Origin: Diphasiastrum complanatum
Taxonomy: Eukaryota; Streptophyta; Lycopodiopsida; Lycopodiales; Lycopodiaceae
Length of the DNA stretch: 64,000 nucleotides
Assembly: GCA_029204225.1 (NCBI GenBank)
Contig: CM055106.1
Location: 39,275,827 to 39,339,826 of the forward strand
Direction of reading: 5' to 3'
The translations under genes were made by a program, and so were the position numbers. Shown in pieces: positions 10,886 to 24,500 of the stretch (position 1 is its first letter; every line of letters begins with the position of its first letter). The notes beneath the pieces are model-generated. The model worked only from the letters and a program-made list of their open reading frames with translations. It ran no database searches and was not told the DNA's origin.

Positions 10886-12722
10886 TTAGTATGGGTCTAT
10901 CAGTGTGTCATTAGAAAACTGGATGACGTGGCCCAGATAGGCTGCAGAGGTGTTCAGTGAGATGTCATAGTGCACTACTAGTGGTGCATGGGCCTTGGAG
11001 GGTATAATTATACCTGCTGTTGTGTGGACTTTACAATTGCGCTCTCTGAAAAATCCAGCAAGTGAAGATCCTTGATCATCCTCTTGATCCATACCATCTC
11101 CTTTAGGCAATGTGTAAGAGCCAATGTATAAGAGCTTTGTACTCGGCCTCACTAAATGACAATGAGATAGTGGCTTGTTTCTGGACATCCATGATAGAGC
11201 TCCATCACCTATGAAAATACAATGAGCACTAATGGATTTCCTATCCATTATATCTCCATCATAGTCCAAATCTGAAAATCCAAACAAGTTAGGTGATGAT
11301 CTCTCATATAATATGCCAAAATCTCGAGTTCCAATGATGTACCTCAAAACTCGTTTTCCTAGCTTCCAATGCTCCTCACTGGGATTTTGCATGAATCGAC
11401 TCAATCTTCCAACACAATAGCTTAGATCTGGTTTAGTAATGGTTAGATAGATGAGTGAACCAACTAGCTTCCTATAAAGAGTAATGTCCTTGAAGGATCT
11501 TTCACTACCTCTTATAGTTAGCTTTACATGAGACTCCATAGGTGTATCACAAGCTTTTGCATCTACCATATGAAATCTTTTTATAATAGAATTAGCATAC
11601 TTCTCTTGACAAATGAAAGTAGATTGAGAAGATCTAATCACTTCTATTCCTGGAATATAATGCAAGTTACCAAGATCATGCACCTCAAACTCCTTCTTAA
11701 GAGCACTCTTGATATCCTCCACATCTTGATTGTTTCCACCACTCAAGATGATATCATCCACATAGACTAGCAAGATGGTAACATCATTTCTAGCAGACCT
11801 ATAATAAAGTGAATGATCATACTCACTCATAACAAAGCCTTGAGAGAATAAAAAAGTGTTGAGCTTAGCATCCTTGGTGCTTGCTTAAGACCATACAGAC
11901 TCTTTTGTAGTAGACACACATGATTTGGCTTTGTAGAAGAAATGTAGCTCTCGGGTTTCTCTATGTACACTTCCTCTTCAAGATCACCATTCAAAAAAGC
12001 ATTTGTAATGTCCAATTGCCATAGGATCCCCTCCATAAAGAGTAGCAAGTGAGATGATGACTCGAATGCTTACCATCTTTGCCACGGGTGCAAAGGTCTT
12101 ATCATAGTCAATCCCTTGTTCTCCATTTTCATCCAATAGCTTTCTTGTCCTTAGGTAACTCCACCAATCTCCATGTTCCATTCTTCATAAGAGCTTGATA
12201 CTCAAGATCCATTTCTTGGATCCACTCCTCTTCTTTCCTTGCTTCATCTACACTTGTAGGTTCATCAAAAGAGGTTAGGAAAGCAACATAATTTTCTGAA
12301 ACTACTGGCTTACTCTTTTCATCATATGTGATCCTTGAAGGCATTTGTCTTTCCCTTGATGTTCTCCTTGGCTTTTGACTTGATGAAGGTCCATCATCAT
12401 CACCATCTAAAGTAGGATCCTTTACATCAACATCAAGAATGTTAGATCCATCCACATCACCATCAATAATGCTCAAAGACACTTTTGGAATGTTTCCCTC
12501 ATAAAAAATGACATCTCTACCAACAATCACTTTGTTAGTAGAAGGAATGTAAACCTTGTAGGCTTTACTCACCTCACTATATCCAACAAAAATACATTTT
12601 CTTGAAGATGGATCTTCCTTGGTCCTATCATCAAGAGTAATGTTGACACAACATGTGCATCCAAAGGTTCTTAGAAATTTGACACTCGGCCTCCTCTTGA
12701 ATAGCATCTCAAAAGGGGTTTT
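10886..12722 (-). pseudogene. Ty1/Copia pol fragment: integrase tail, RT and RNase H
   Basis: Minus-strand remnants of a Copia polyprotein in at least four frames (12707-12129, 12181-11984, 12048-11827, 11830-10886). They include the integrase-RT connector (FLRTFGCTC, KCIFVGYSEVSKAYKVY), the start of RT (EEWIQEMDLEYQALMKNGTW), [29 protein letters not shown], and the catalytic box LVYVDDIILSG near 11760. Then come YRKLVGSLIYL, the RNase H blocks GFSDLDYDGD and RKSISAHCIF, and a scrambled tail. The conserved KARLVAKG block expected before the GIDYDKTF segment is missing, so a short internal deletion has occurred. Gag, protease and the integrase core are absent: the homology stops at about 12722, where the Penelope-like RT region begins. 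Dead copy. Confidence 0.88.
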
Positions 12723-12769
12723 TTATTTGGCTGCCAAATTTAGCGGGAGTACTTCCGCTAACTGTCTGC

Positions 12770-14215
12770 TAAAGCTCTGGCAAGGAAAATGCTTTGATGG
12801 GAGTTGGTCCTCCTCCAAACTGTGTTGAATGTTGCTGAAGAAAAGAGATGAAAGCCCAATGGTTAATAAAGCATTTGTACATCAATAGCGTAGACAAAGC
12901 GCAACATAATCCGTGTTTCATTTGTAAGAATTTTGTCAAAACACTTGCAACTAAGAGAGTCAAGATTTTGAACCCTTTCTTGACAGATCAAATAATTTTG
13001 TTCATCACTCTTTAGAACATATAGAGGATACTTTGGGAATAGAATACTTGAAGAGTTCATATATTCAAAAGAACTTCCTTACCTCTTATGCACTTTTAAA
13101 GCTCATAAAAACTCTTTCAGATGGATCACAAATGCCCATGAGTGCTATTTTTCTGGACTCGCTAAATTCCCAATAGAGGTTCTTGGTATTCTGCATCATT
13201 TCATTATGGAAGGTGCAGGCCTTAAGGCAAAAACATACAAGAGCTACCTAAATGGCGATACATCTTTACTTTGGCAATGTGAATCCTCTGTTGACTTCTA
13301 TCTCAATATACCAAAGGAGATCTACTACATAGAGGCCATGGATATTTCCAAATGTTACGAAAATATACCCCTGGATGGGCCGGATGGCTGAAGACGGTTT
13401 TAAAGAAACTAATCCTATTTGCCTTCAAATTCACAAAGGGAAAACCCTTCACTATAAATGGATATCGAAAGTCAAGGATTTCCAATGGTCTTGGAACAAG
13501 AAAAATTCTGATGAATGGAATGCTATTGACATGGTACAATATGTGCATGGAATTCTCTGTTGATAGATAATTGCATTATTAGACTTGGTAATCACACATG
13601 GAAACAAATTAGAGGGATCCCTATGGGATTCTCTTGCTCGCCTTTATGGTGTAATTGGTATCTCTCTTACTTCGAAATGCAATTTATCAAAAGGTTGGCA
13701 AAATTGAGGCAAATTTATGAATAATTTCAAGTTCTCTTTCAGATATATTGATGATATATGCTTTATCAACAATCCCCTTATCGACAAGTTCCTGGACAAA
13801 ACGTAGCCAAGGATATCGGACAACCCATTCTAGATTTACCCCTTGGAATATCTCGATATAGATAAAAGCAACATGGCCAACAACACGGTAAACTTTTTAA
13901 ACATTACCATTTCTTTTAATTCGATAAACGGTGAGGTACTCCTTTCTAAATACGACAAAAGAAGAGATTTGCCCTTTCAATTTTTGCAATACATACACTT
14001 GGCTTCCAATAGACCAATGTATAATTCCTATAAAATCATCAAATCTCAGGTTAATGCGGCTTTGTATTGCTGTAATAAGCAACAGACATTTCTTATGGAA
14101 GTTAAAACTCTTATTGGTGCATTTCAAAAAAACGACTTTCTAAAAGACAAATTATGTTTGATCATAGATAGATTGCTAACACAAGAAACTTTTCTCGGAC
14201 TATTTTTTGAGCTGC
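12770..14215 (+). pseudogene. Degenerate Penelope-like reverse transcriptase
   Basis: Translation in shifting plus-strand frames recovers reverse transcriptase motifs in correct order. Near 12803 there is a Pro/Cys segment (GPPPNCVECC), and near 12905 CFICKNF. A finger block with FRWITNAHECYF lies near 13115. Motif A, MDISKCYENIPLDG, lies at about 13337-13380, motif B, GIPMGFSCSPLWC, near 13620-13660, and motif C, FRYIDDICFIN, near 13738-13770. Thumb-like sequence NFLNITISF, SKYDKRRDLPF and SNRPMYNSYKIIKSQ covers 13890-14050. The SNRPM/KIIKSQ block after a DKR motif is like the region after YIDD in Penelope-like elements. No GIY-YIG endonuclease was recognised. At least four frameshifts or stops make it inactive. 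It could instead be another RT class (for example a divergent LINE); family assignment is inference. Confidence 0.6.
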
Positions 14216-14255
14216 CTACATGTATTTGCTCTTCCTTGGTGGGCAGTTAGCTTTC

Positions 14256-14284
14256 CCTTAGGGGGAGCTAGCTGCCCCCTAAGG
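14256..14284. repeat. Perfect 10-bp inverted repeat (hairpin)
   Basis: CCTTAGGGGG (14256-14265) pairs perfectly with CCCCCTAAGG (14275-14284) across a 9-nt loop AGCTAGCTG. It sits 30-60 bases after the last recognisable RT sequence and about 30 bases before the (CT)n tract, so it may be part of the 3' end of the retroelement. Confidence 0.8.
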
Positions 14285-14313
14285 AATTCACTGACTGCGG
14301 GTTTGGTCGGTGG

Positions 14314-15300
<987 letters not shown>

Positions 15301-15306
15301 TGAAAG

Positions 15307-16972
15307 GTGATTGCCAAGGTGAATTTTCAAGTGTATGACAGAGTTCCACACAATCAGCTTGCACTACCGTCTAATAAACCAAATCAGGTACAATTAGTTG
15401 AGCCAAATTATGAAAGTACTGGATCTAATACTGGTATTGAAGATGTTAAGAAAATGTTGAAAGGATATATGGATATTATGAGTGGACAATTTACATCTTT
15501 AGCCTCTGATGTAAATTTTTTAAAGAAAGTGACAAAATGTGATAGGACAGCATAAAATTCGTGACGATATAACTTCGAAGGTAGTCTGTCATTATTGTAA
15601 AGGGCCTCATTTTAACCGAAATTGTCCTAATACTATTTGTAATTATTGTAAAAAAATAGGCCATTTGGAAGACATATGTTGGGTACAACGTAAAGCCCTG
15701 AATGAAGGAACCAATGGACCAGGACCAATAAATCATCATTCACAAGATGCACGAATGAATACTACTCCTAAACCTGCTCAAATATTACAAAGGGATGATA
15801 GGCGAGAGCTTAAAGGAAAAGCTAAAATTAGTGATTAAGGATCACTAGTGAATTTCATAGAAAAGACTGATCCATTAATGGACAGAAGAAAAGAATTTGT
15901 GTTGGCATACACTAGAAGTAAGCTTAATAAAGGTCTACCAAAGAGTGATTGGACCAAACAAATTAAAAAACCAATATCAAAGAATAAGGTAACATTCCAT
16001 GAACCTCTACAAGAAGAACTTGAGAATCCGGTGGAGGTAGATGAATTGAAAGATAGCACAGAGACTCTTAATTCAGATCATGTAGAATGAGGAGAGACTT
16101 CTAGAATAGTTGGTAATAAACCTTCTAGAAAATTGATCGTAAAGCCGACAAAAAAATATATTGTTAGACCCCTGGTTTATAAAAGAAGAAATCAATCTAG
16201 ATATAATGTAGAGGGGAGGGCTATGAGAGTAGTGCCAATCCCTATACAAAAAGCATTGGATGATTTAAGTTTGGATGTTAACTTTTGGAAATTACTAAAA
16301 TTATCACCAATTGTACGACGATATGTGAAACAAATGATGAAACTCTCTTATGGTTTAGACCCTAAACCACATACCCCTGAAGTAGGTAATGTGAGTGCAG
16401 AAAATTTAGATCGGTATTGTCCAAAAGTAGATGTTATAATAGATGGATTGGTGATACAAGGAGCTATAGTGGATGCAGGAGATGCCATGAATATCATCAG
16501 TCTAGAACTAACAAACATGTTAGGATTCACTATAGCACCCTCAAATACCACAATATTGAAACTGGCAAACAATTCAATTATTAAGCCAGAAGGAATATTA
16601 CATGACATACATTTGATAGTAGGAGGAAGAACCATTAAAGTGGATCTACATGTGATACGTATGTATGAGAACATAAGAGGATATTCCCTTCTATTAGGAT
16701 GGCCCTGGTTTTGGTTGAGTGATTGTACTATTGATATACCAGCAGGAGTATTAATTCTTGGAAGAGGAAAAGAACGGGTAGTACTAGATGCTTATCTAGA
16801 AACTCCTTTATCGGAACGTGCTCCAATTCCATCTTCTGAATGGGAAGAGATTTCTACAGAAGATTCCTCTTCAATTACAAGTGAAGAGGACTCTCAATAT
16901 GGTGAAGTTCTAGAAGTAGAATGGAATAGCCCTAAAGACACACCCTCAAAAGTAAGAGATGCATATATATGA
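15307..16972 (+). pseudogene. Tat-like Ty3/Gypsy gag end and protease
   Basis: Most of this is one plus-strand frame (15539-16972) broken by only two in-frame stops (ending at 15838 and 16090); the gag piece 15307-15555 is in another frame. Two CCHC zinc knuckles follow each other, CHYCKGPHFNRNC and CNYCKKIGHLEDIC (about 15590-15680). The 279-codon open part (16133-16972) carries a retroviral-type aspartic protease: IQGAIVDAGDAMNIISLELTNMLG, then LLLGWPWFWLSDCTID. The active-site triad reads D-A-G instead of D-T/S-G. RT, RNase H and integrase do not follow; instead a primer-binding-site-like motif appears at 17067, so the copy is rearranged or truncated. The Tat assignment rests on that site. 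Confidence 0.75.
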
Positions 16973-16974
16973 GT

Positions 16975-17132
16975 AAATATCTATTATAAAACGTCTTATA
17001 GGAATCAAATAAACTTCAAATAGCTCGTTTTTAGCCCAAATTATGTCATCAGAAATTCGGCTAACATTGGCGATTCCACTGGGGAGTGTGGTCCCCACAC
17101 AAATAGATCCAGAACAGTTTACCAATGTTAAA
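16975..17132 (+). repeat. LTR-end/PBS block, copy 1
   Basis: About 158 bases shared with 19876-20033 (roughly 88-90% by eye). The block ends its LTR-like part with ...GGCTAACA and is followed by TTGGCGATTCCACTGGGGA. It begins right after the protease stop, which is not the normal order of a Gypsy element. Confidence 0.7.
17067..17085 (+). promoter_or_regulatory. Putative primer-binding site, Tat/Ogre type (copy 1)
   Basis: TTGGCGATTCCACTGGGGA resembles the TGGCGACTC-type primer-binding site of Tat/Ogre Gypsy elements, reported to pair with an arginine tRNA. It follows ...CTAACA, a plausible LTR end in CA. Known-family comparison is from memory. Confidence 0.55.
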
Positions 17133-18600
17133 CTATTTTCTAGCAAGGGATTGATCTAACTAGAAATGTTCAAAGGGGTAAATCAGCGCGATCAATTATC
17201 AGATCTCACTTTACACGAGTATTGATGATTATCTATAAGTCAATTCTGAATCTTTATAGGATACACCGTATTTTATCTAGAAGAGATTTTCGAGCTCTTT
17301 ATAAATGTAACGAGGCTAAAATAGAATAGCTACCTTTGGGTAACAATTCGGTAATACTTTCACTAATCTCACTATCTATAGTAGCCCAACACTCTTCGTC
17401 TAGTGTATACTCGATGTCAATGTATATATGAATGATTGATTCTTGATAATATAATTCTGATAAAAAATTGAGTATGCTTCTACGATCCTGTTCAGGGATT
17501 GGATGGAAGTTCCAGCAAATTATAGTAACAAACATGCCATCTTTATTTCCACTATCTCCATATTAGTTCATGGTATATTTAATCAAATTTCATTTGTTCC
17601 ACAACCTACGTAAATAAAATTATCAGTATGGCATTAACACTATATGTTCCAACAGTATTCCCTCTTTCTTATCTTCACAGTAATATTCCAAATTGTATGT
17701 TCCAACAATATTGGATTTAGTATTCAACTTGTATGTTCCAACAAGTTGAAATAGATATTATAAAGACTTATTATATATAAGATTTAAGACTTGTTCTTTA
17801 TTAGAATATTAATAGCTTAATAACTTTTAAACAGTCAGTTAAAGCGTCTTTATGCCCACGAAAATGGATCAACTAGATGATTCTCTTCACTTTTGGTTTT
17901 CGGGTCACTCAAATCCGACTTCAAATTGAAAAATTATTGTCATAATAAGATTTAGACCATGCTTCTTATACATGCTCATGAGAAGGGGCCCCACAGAATT
18001 TTAGAACCTGAATGCTGTGAGTATCTCCGTCATTGAATGAAAATGTTAACTTTGCAATTTCTCACTATTCAAGAACTATAAATATATTGCACTTATTCTC
18101 ATAGTTCAAGAGCTCCTCAATTATCCATAGTTTTAACCCAATTTAGTTCATCTTAATGTGTACGAACTTAGAAATTGTCATTCTTGTCCATGACTTCGTA
18201 TTTGCATATCATATATTGCAGTTATTCTCATAATTTAAGAGCCTGGTCAGACTGTTATAAACATGAGTATGTTAATAATTTTTTAGGATAACTTCTTAAA
18301 GTTTAAAAACAGGCCTTCAAAAGTAAAGTTGTCACAAATTAAGTGAAGAATCGACACAGTCATTAAGAGTTCTTTAATATAATTTTAATCATAGTCTAAA
18401 CTTGTAACTTACCTCAGAGAATCAGACAATCACTGCCTTAATTTTCCAGGGTTTTTCCACAGGTTAAGGGCTCTTAGTCAGTCAGGTCCGGCTCTCCAAT
18501 ATCTTCAATTGCAATGGTTCCTTACTTTTAATCAGCATAGGCTCAAATATTTTCAAATGTGGGCACCTGAATCTTTGACGGGTCGTCTCTCCCACTGATC
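17133..18600. other. AT-rich sequence downstream of PBS copy 1; no supported gene
   Basis: Leader-like retroelement sequence. A minus-strand open frame of 78 codons at 17299-17535 (MFVTIICWNFHPIPEQDRRS...) has ordinary amino-acid composition, but I do not recognise it. TATGTTCCAACA occurs three times between 17641 and 17745. Confidence 0.4.
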
Positions 18601-18611
18601 AAAAAATAGCC

Positions 18612-18652
18612 CTGGGTGGGCTTTGTAGCGTGGGTGGGTGGGCTCTGTTGCG
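18612..18652 (+). other. G-rich tract able to form a G-quadruplex
   Basis: Contains GGGTGGG and, about 20 bases later, GGGTGGGTGGG, giving five G3 runs in about 40 bases on the plus strand. Whether it folds is not known. Confidence 0.45.
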
Positions 18653-19154
18653 TGGGCTCTCTCACTTCGATGGAGCAAGTCGCTCCCAGAATTCCAAAAG
18701 AGGGCGTCTCCTGGGTCGCGATGGTGGAGCGGGTGCTCCTCTATGGCCGCGGCAGAATTGGCACCAATTAGCCTTCCCTATCAGCGATGCAGCCAGCCCT
18801 GACAATAGAAAATGTTGTGCTCCTCCAAGAACAACAAGCTGGCTGCTCATTACATATAATCTTTTTGATAATAGGCGATTATCTCAGCGAGTAGGTCGCT
18901 CATTAGCAGGCAGCGCTGACAGAAATAATGGCCTTCTTCTTTCTTCAATAAATCACTCCATTTGACATTCACAGTTGGTTTCTTTCCGAGCGGCAGCAAA
19001 CAAAGTTACCTTTCACACTGCAACCAGCTTTCAATCTCCAACAGGATTCAGATTCGCTCGACAACAATTGTCAGATTTAGTTCAACACAGCTGTAAACAG
19101 TTTTCACAAAAAGGTCTGTCTTTCATTCAGATTCAATGCAAAGAGAATATCAGC

Positions 19155-19248
19155 GAAACATTCCTGCAGAGAAAAACTTCTCACTCATGCCTTCTCCCAG
19201 TGAAACATTCTTGCAGAGAAAAACTTCTCACTCATGCCTTCTCCCAAA
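19155..19248. repeat. 47-bp tandem duplication
   Basis: The unit 19155-19201 (GAAACATTCCTGCAGAG...) recurs at 19202-19248 with about one mismatch apart from the last bases. Confidence 0.9.
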
Positions 19249-19875
19249 ACGAACTCACGGCTCTGTAAGAGAAGAGGGCTCCTAGTTTCTCCCACTCACG
19301 CACAAGAATGAATGATGATTGATTCTCTCTGGAGCCTTTTCTCTCATGAAGGAAACGAGGTCACCTTCTTCATAACCATCGTACATGCAACCGTAATTCC
19401 AACCAAGGCAAATTGTTTGATCACCGTGTTTCCAAATTCAGTAAAACCCTTTCAGCATCAACACATTGATTCCGATTCGAAAATCGAATCCGCACAGTAC
19501 TTCAAAAGAGCAATTTTGAACTGGTAATTTCGTTCTTTTCTCTTAGTAAGACATTCTAAATCATAAACTGCTCGTCATTAGAAACCACAACTGAACGTGT
19601 CTTCAAACCCTTAACCTTGGGACACCCCCTTGAACTTTAAGACAGTACCTGAAATCGTCTGGGCATTTTTTTTATTAACGACAATAAAATGAGTACATTG
19701 TCATACTACATTCTCGACAATGCTGAAAAACCGTATATTCTAATTAACGTTAATTATGCCAATTGTAAGGCACTTATTGTTGTAGATATCATCTCTACAC
19801 CTTCTAGAGTAGAACTAGCATCATATCTAAATATAGCAATACTGCTAGTGTCATGTCAAGTTATTAAAAATAGTA

Positions 19876-20230
19876 AGTATCCATTATAAAACCTCTTATA
19901 GGAATCAAATAAACTTCAAATAGCTCGTTTTTAGCCCAATTTATGTCATCAAAAATTCGGCTAACATTGGCGATTCCACTGGGGAGTGTGGTCCCCCCAC
20001 GAACGGATTTAGAACAATTTATCAATGGTAAACAGTAGGCTCAGCACACATTATAGTGTGAATAACAGCCACATCTAAAGCCATCGGTTAACATTGGCGA
20101 TTCCACTAGGGAGTGTGGTCCCCACACGAACGAACCAAGAACAATTTATCAATGGTAAACAGTGGGCTCAGCACACATTATAGTGTGATGCTAATCACTC
20201 TTCAAAATAACAGCCATATCTAAAGTCATC
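19876..20230 (+). repeat. LTR-end/PBS block, copies 2 and 3 (127-bp tandem duplication)
   Basis: 19876-20033 matches 16975-17132. The primer-binding-site-like motif at 19967-19985 is repeated at 20094-20112 because 19961-20087 is tandemly duplicated at 20088-20230. The second unit carries an extra piece of about 20 bases and one mismatch in the motif (CTAGGGA for CTGGGGA). The duplication joins the start of the leader to a new PBS without the LTR end. Confidence 0.8.
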
Positions 20231-20902
20231 AGTTAAGCCTTAGAACTCATCAGCAACAGGAAGTCTTCAAATTGTAACCTGCAAATATATCCATCCATGT
20301 GTCTAACGAAAGAAATGCTCCCATTCCCATCAGTATAGTGTAATGCCCAATACCTCTGATCCCATGCAAATAGGGAAATGGAAATGCAATTTTCATTTGT
20401 TTTGGTACTCAATTATGGATGCAATCTCAAGTTTTGTGTTTAACGTCCTCCAGATAAGTGTATATGCAACCTATCTAATAGAGTTATCTTTGTTGATATC
20501 CTTCATCTTGAGATTTTCATTCTCGATAGATTCTTATCCTCTCCTTACAAACTTTTTTCGTCTCATAAGGTTTTGATCTTTCAATCCGATCAATAGATGA
20601 GTAAATGTGAGGATATACATATATTTGAGAGATTCAATACTCATAAAGATCTTCACAAATCCTCTCAAAAGATTAGATAAATGTCTATAATGAATCTTAC
20701 CATCACACCTCCCAGATGCTTCTAAAACCAAACATGCCCATCTGGGAAAAGTAATTGACATTGCATCCCATTCATCAAATAAATGCAATATGCAAAGGGA
20801 AATGAAATGCAAATTTCAGAATAATATTATCAAATGGATGCAAACATACCGTGTTTCTATGGTGTATGTGTAAAGTGTATGTGCTCACAAATTTTTATTT
20901 AG

Positions 20903-20903
<1 letters not shown>

Positions 20904-20983
<80 letters not shown>
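20904..20983. repeat. (TA)n microsatellite, about 40 units
   Basis: Uninterrupted TA repeat of about 80 bases. Confidence 0.97.
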
Positions 20984-20986
<3 letters not shown>

Positions 20987-21439
20987 TAAAAACTTCAATC
21001 TCACAAATTCCATAATTCATCATAAACATCAACCTTTTCATAACGAGCCAACAATAATATATCTTCTATTAGTTATGAAAATCATTACATAAACCAAAAC
21101 TATAATACACTACTGTACACAATACAAATATCCTACAACATAAAGTATTTGTATTGAATGTTTGTATACGAAAGAAGTGTCCTAGTTGTGTGTCATTCAA
21201 ACATAGATGGTGCGCGACGTTGGTACTCGTTTTGGCCTATATGGAATTGTTTTAGTATTGTTGTCAAATTGGAAGTGAAAAATGAAGTTTAATATTGAAA
21301 TTCTAACATAATATATATGTTTAAATATATCAAGCATTTCAAAATCTAAAAAAATACCAATATTTCTATCTATGAGTGTTGATTTGGGCCTGGTGCGTTT
21401 CTTGGTATTTCTACTACACAATATTCGAAGGAGCTTCAT

Positions 21440-21553
21440 CATCATTAACTTGTAAACATTTTTCCTAGATTTGTATCGATAGCCACTTTTGATATTCATC
21501 ATTAACTTGTAAACATTTTTCCTAGATTTGTATCGATAGCCACTTTTGATATT
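21440..21553. repeat. Perfect 57-bp tandem duplication
   Basis: 21440-21496 is repeated at 21497-21553 without visible mismatches. The duplicated block accounts for the repeated NIKSGYRYKSRKNVYKLMM in a minus-strand frame, which I do not regard as a gene. Confidence 0.95.
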
Positions 21554-24500
21554 CAAATCAAGGCTTGTACAATATTTATTGATTAAATATATTATCTAAA
21601 AAATTCCATTATGTAATTGAACTTCTCGTTAGTTAACATGATGTTGAAGAAAGACTTCATTTGTTGAAATTTGGGACTTTAAAGTTTAGTCTTATATATA
21701 TTAATGAGGTGTGCATGTCTTGTATTGTAGATTAATCTAACAACCACATGTTCCAATATAGAACAATGTTTTTTGGTTTGACCACTTTTATGTCTTTTTC
21801 AAAACCTTGGTGAATCCACATTATTCATGTGTTTACATGACCCTAAATCATGGTTCACATCGTTTTGCCCACTAGATAGGATGTTGCTTGCAATTGTTCA
21901 ACTTGAGATCCATCTTGTGATTTTACAACTAGCTATATTATAAAATGAAATGACTAAGAAATGATGTAGCAACTTCCATTACATTCAGTGAGTGATGACT
22001 TGGTGTAAATAATTGCTTGTTGTTGATGAACGTCAAGTGCATTGCTAAGTTCATTATTATTTTTTGATTATTTAGGTTACACTTCCAAGATCATGCCATG
22101 AACTTAAAGTTGTGTGTGCCACATGCATAAATAATGTGAATACTAGGACAACTTTTTGTTGTCTTTTTCAAAGCGACTCAGGTACCTTACTAAATAGTAT
22201 CTCTACAGATAGTGTCAAAAAACATTTAATATGATTACAATTATCATGTATTGATACATTTCTCATTATTTTAAACAAATAATGCTTATTCAACTTCTAC
22301 TTTACAAGCAATTTGCCCTCCTTTCAATACATTGACTATGATATATGATTGTCATTTAATTTGTGATCTTTATTCTTCTTTAGCACAACCCACCTTGTTA
22401 ATTTTGATACTTCCATGAGATTTGTTCATATTTCATTTGTGGAAGAATGCCATTAAAATTGATTGAACTTTTTTTCTACAATAAAGACAACATCCCTAGA
22501 CTAAACTTTAATAACAAAAATTTAGTCTACCTCCTTTGGTTTCAAAAAATAGTACATACATATTGTAGAGAATGAAAATTGTACATTTATCTAAATTATG
22601 CTAGAATGTGTGATGCACACATTGTAAGGAAAGAGATGTGAAAGGTCCTCTTAGACGATCCCGACAATGAGATGCCTACAATCTTATAATTATCCAATTT
22701 ATCGCTATTAGAACACAAAACATGCTAATAATGTAGAGACCTCAAATTGGATGCTTCACTATTTCTTACATCAATTTTACACATCAAGATGTAACTAGAA
22801 CATGAAGAACCAAATAGAATGTGAATGAAATGATTCCTCCATGTTTCAAACTTTGAACTCTCTGGAAAATCACAGCAACCAAACAATAAATTTGAGTAAT
22901 GACCATTCGCTTGCTCATAAGCCACAACTAACTAATTGTTAAAGCTTTATTCTCCATGCTATCTTGTCACAAGAGTGTAGATCAGAGTCAAAGTCATATG
23001 TGTTTATGCATTTGCTAAAAGCAAAGTAATCATTTGGGATGCTCAGTGACTTGTTGTTATGTCCACTAGCTATCTATCTGGTGAGGGTATAGTTTGAGTG
23101 GCAGTAAGATTTCCTTAGGTTGATACAAGTCCTGCTGGAAAGGAACATTGCATAATGAAATATTGATCAACTCTAGGTCCAATACAACTTTGATGCCCTA
23201 AATCTTTGTCCTAAATCAATCACCTTGATTTAGATAGGTATCAGTGAGTCTGTTCCACGTTCTTCTTTTGATTGAAATAGTTTGCTTGGAAGTTGGAGTC
23301 AATTTTTTTATTTTGGACCCTACCTCTGTAATACTTCAAAACTAGTCCATGTCACATGACATAATTTGCATCATGTTCCAGCAGCCTACTAGGCAATTTT
23401 GACAAAATTAAACTAAACTCTATAACTTGAATGTTATCAATCTGTAGTGTATCTTTAAAAAGTTTGAGAAGTGTTAGTGGTGGTCCCATACCTCCCCAAG
23501 GTGAAACCCTAGATGGGATATTGGTTCTAGTTAGTTATAGGCATTATCCACCCAAACTAGTAGTATTAGTATTTTCTGATTTTTTAGAATCTCTTTAAGT
23601 ACCCTGAGTTTTTGTTTTAGGCCTTGAGCCAATTATGGCCTATACTAACCATGTGAGCTACTTATTGCCAAAAGATCCTAGTAGTGATTGTAGGGTGTTA
23701 TGTTCTATCTAGACATGCTATTCTTATCTGTTGGGGTATATAGTACAATTTAGCACTGTCTAAAAATTGTTTGGCCCTAGCTTGTGATCCAAACCATACT
23801 ACAATATCTCCTAGGCTATGCAATGTTTGGGTTACTTCACAAGATGGTAGGGTGGTCTACACGTGCCTCTTCTTCCTAGAGAAGATAAAACTTGAGTTAA
23901 GATAACAATAGTGGACTGAAAAAAATGGAAACCATTGAATACTCTAAGGGAATGGTGGACGACCTAAGAAGGACAATTTGGCTTTTGACTTGGATATAGC
24001 AGGTAGATATCACATATGTTTCTAAATAGGATGAATGTCTCTCCTAATAATAGTCTCTCACTCATTTGTGACATGGAAAATTGATATCTATTCCATGTAT
24101 TCTATTGGTTGGTCAAAATAGGAGATTAAACTGGCCTTGAATTCATTCTTTAGATTTTTACTTAAAATAATATAACCTACATAGTCATCTTACCCTAATA
24201 CTAAGAGTGGGGCCACAAATTTTTTCATGGAAAAGCCATTGTGAAATACCAATGACTTCTACTCTCTATCAACATATCGTAATGAATACATAGTACATAA
24301 CATTATAATGTGACATTGTCCCAAGGAGTATTACATCAAAATGTTTTTATCATAGAGTATGCCCATCCTCCCTTACTCATCTTTGGGCCTGTAGACATAT
24401 TTTTAACCTTTTAATATCACTATTGAGTGTAATTATACAATTTAAGGACTTTTTAGTCAAAAGTTCACTTTTGAAACAAACTTGATAGCCTAAAGAAAGC

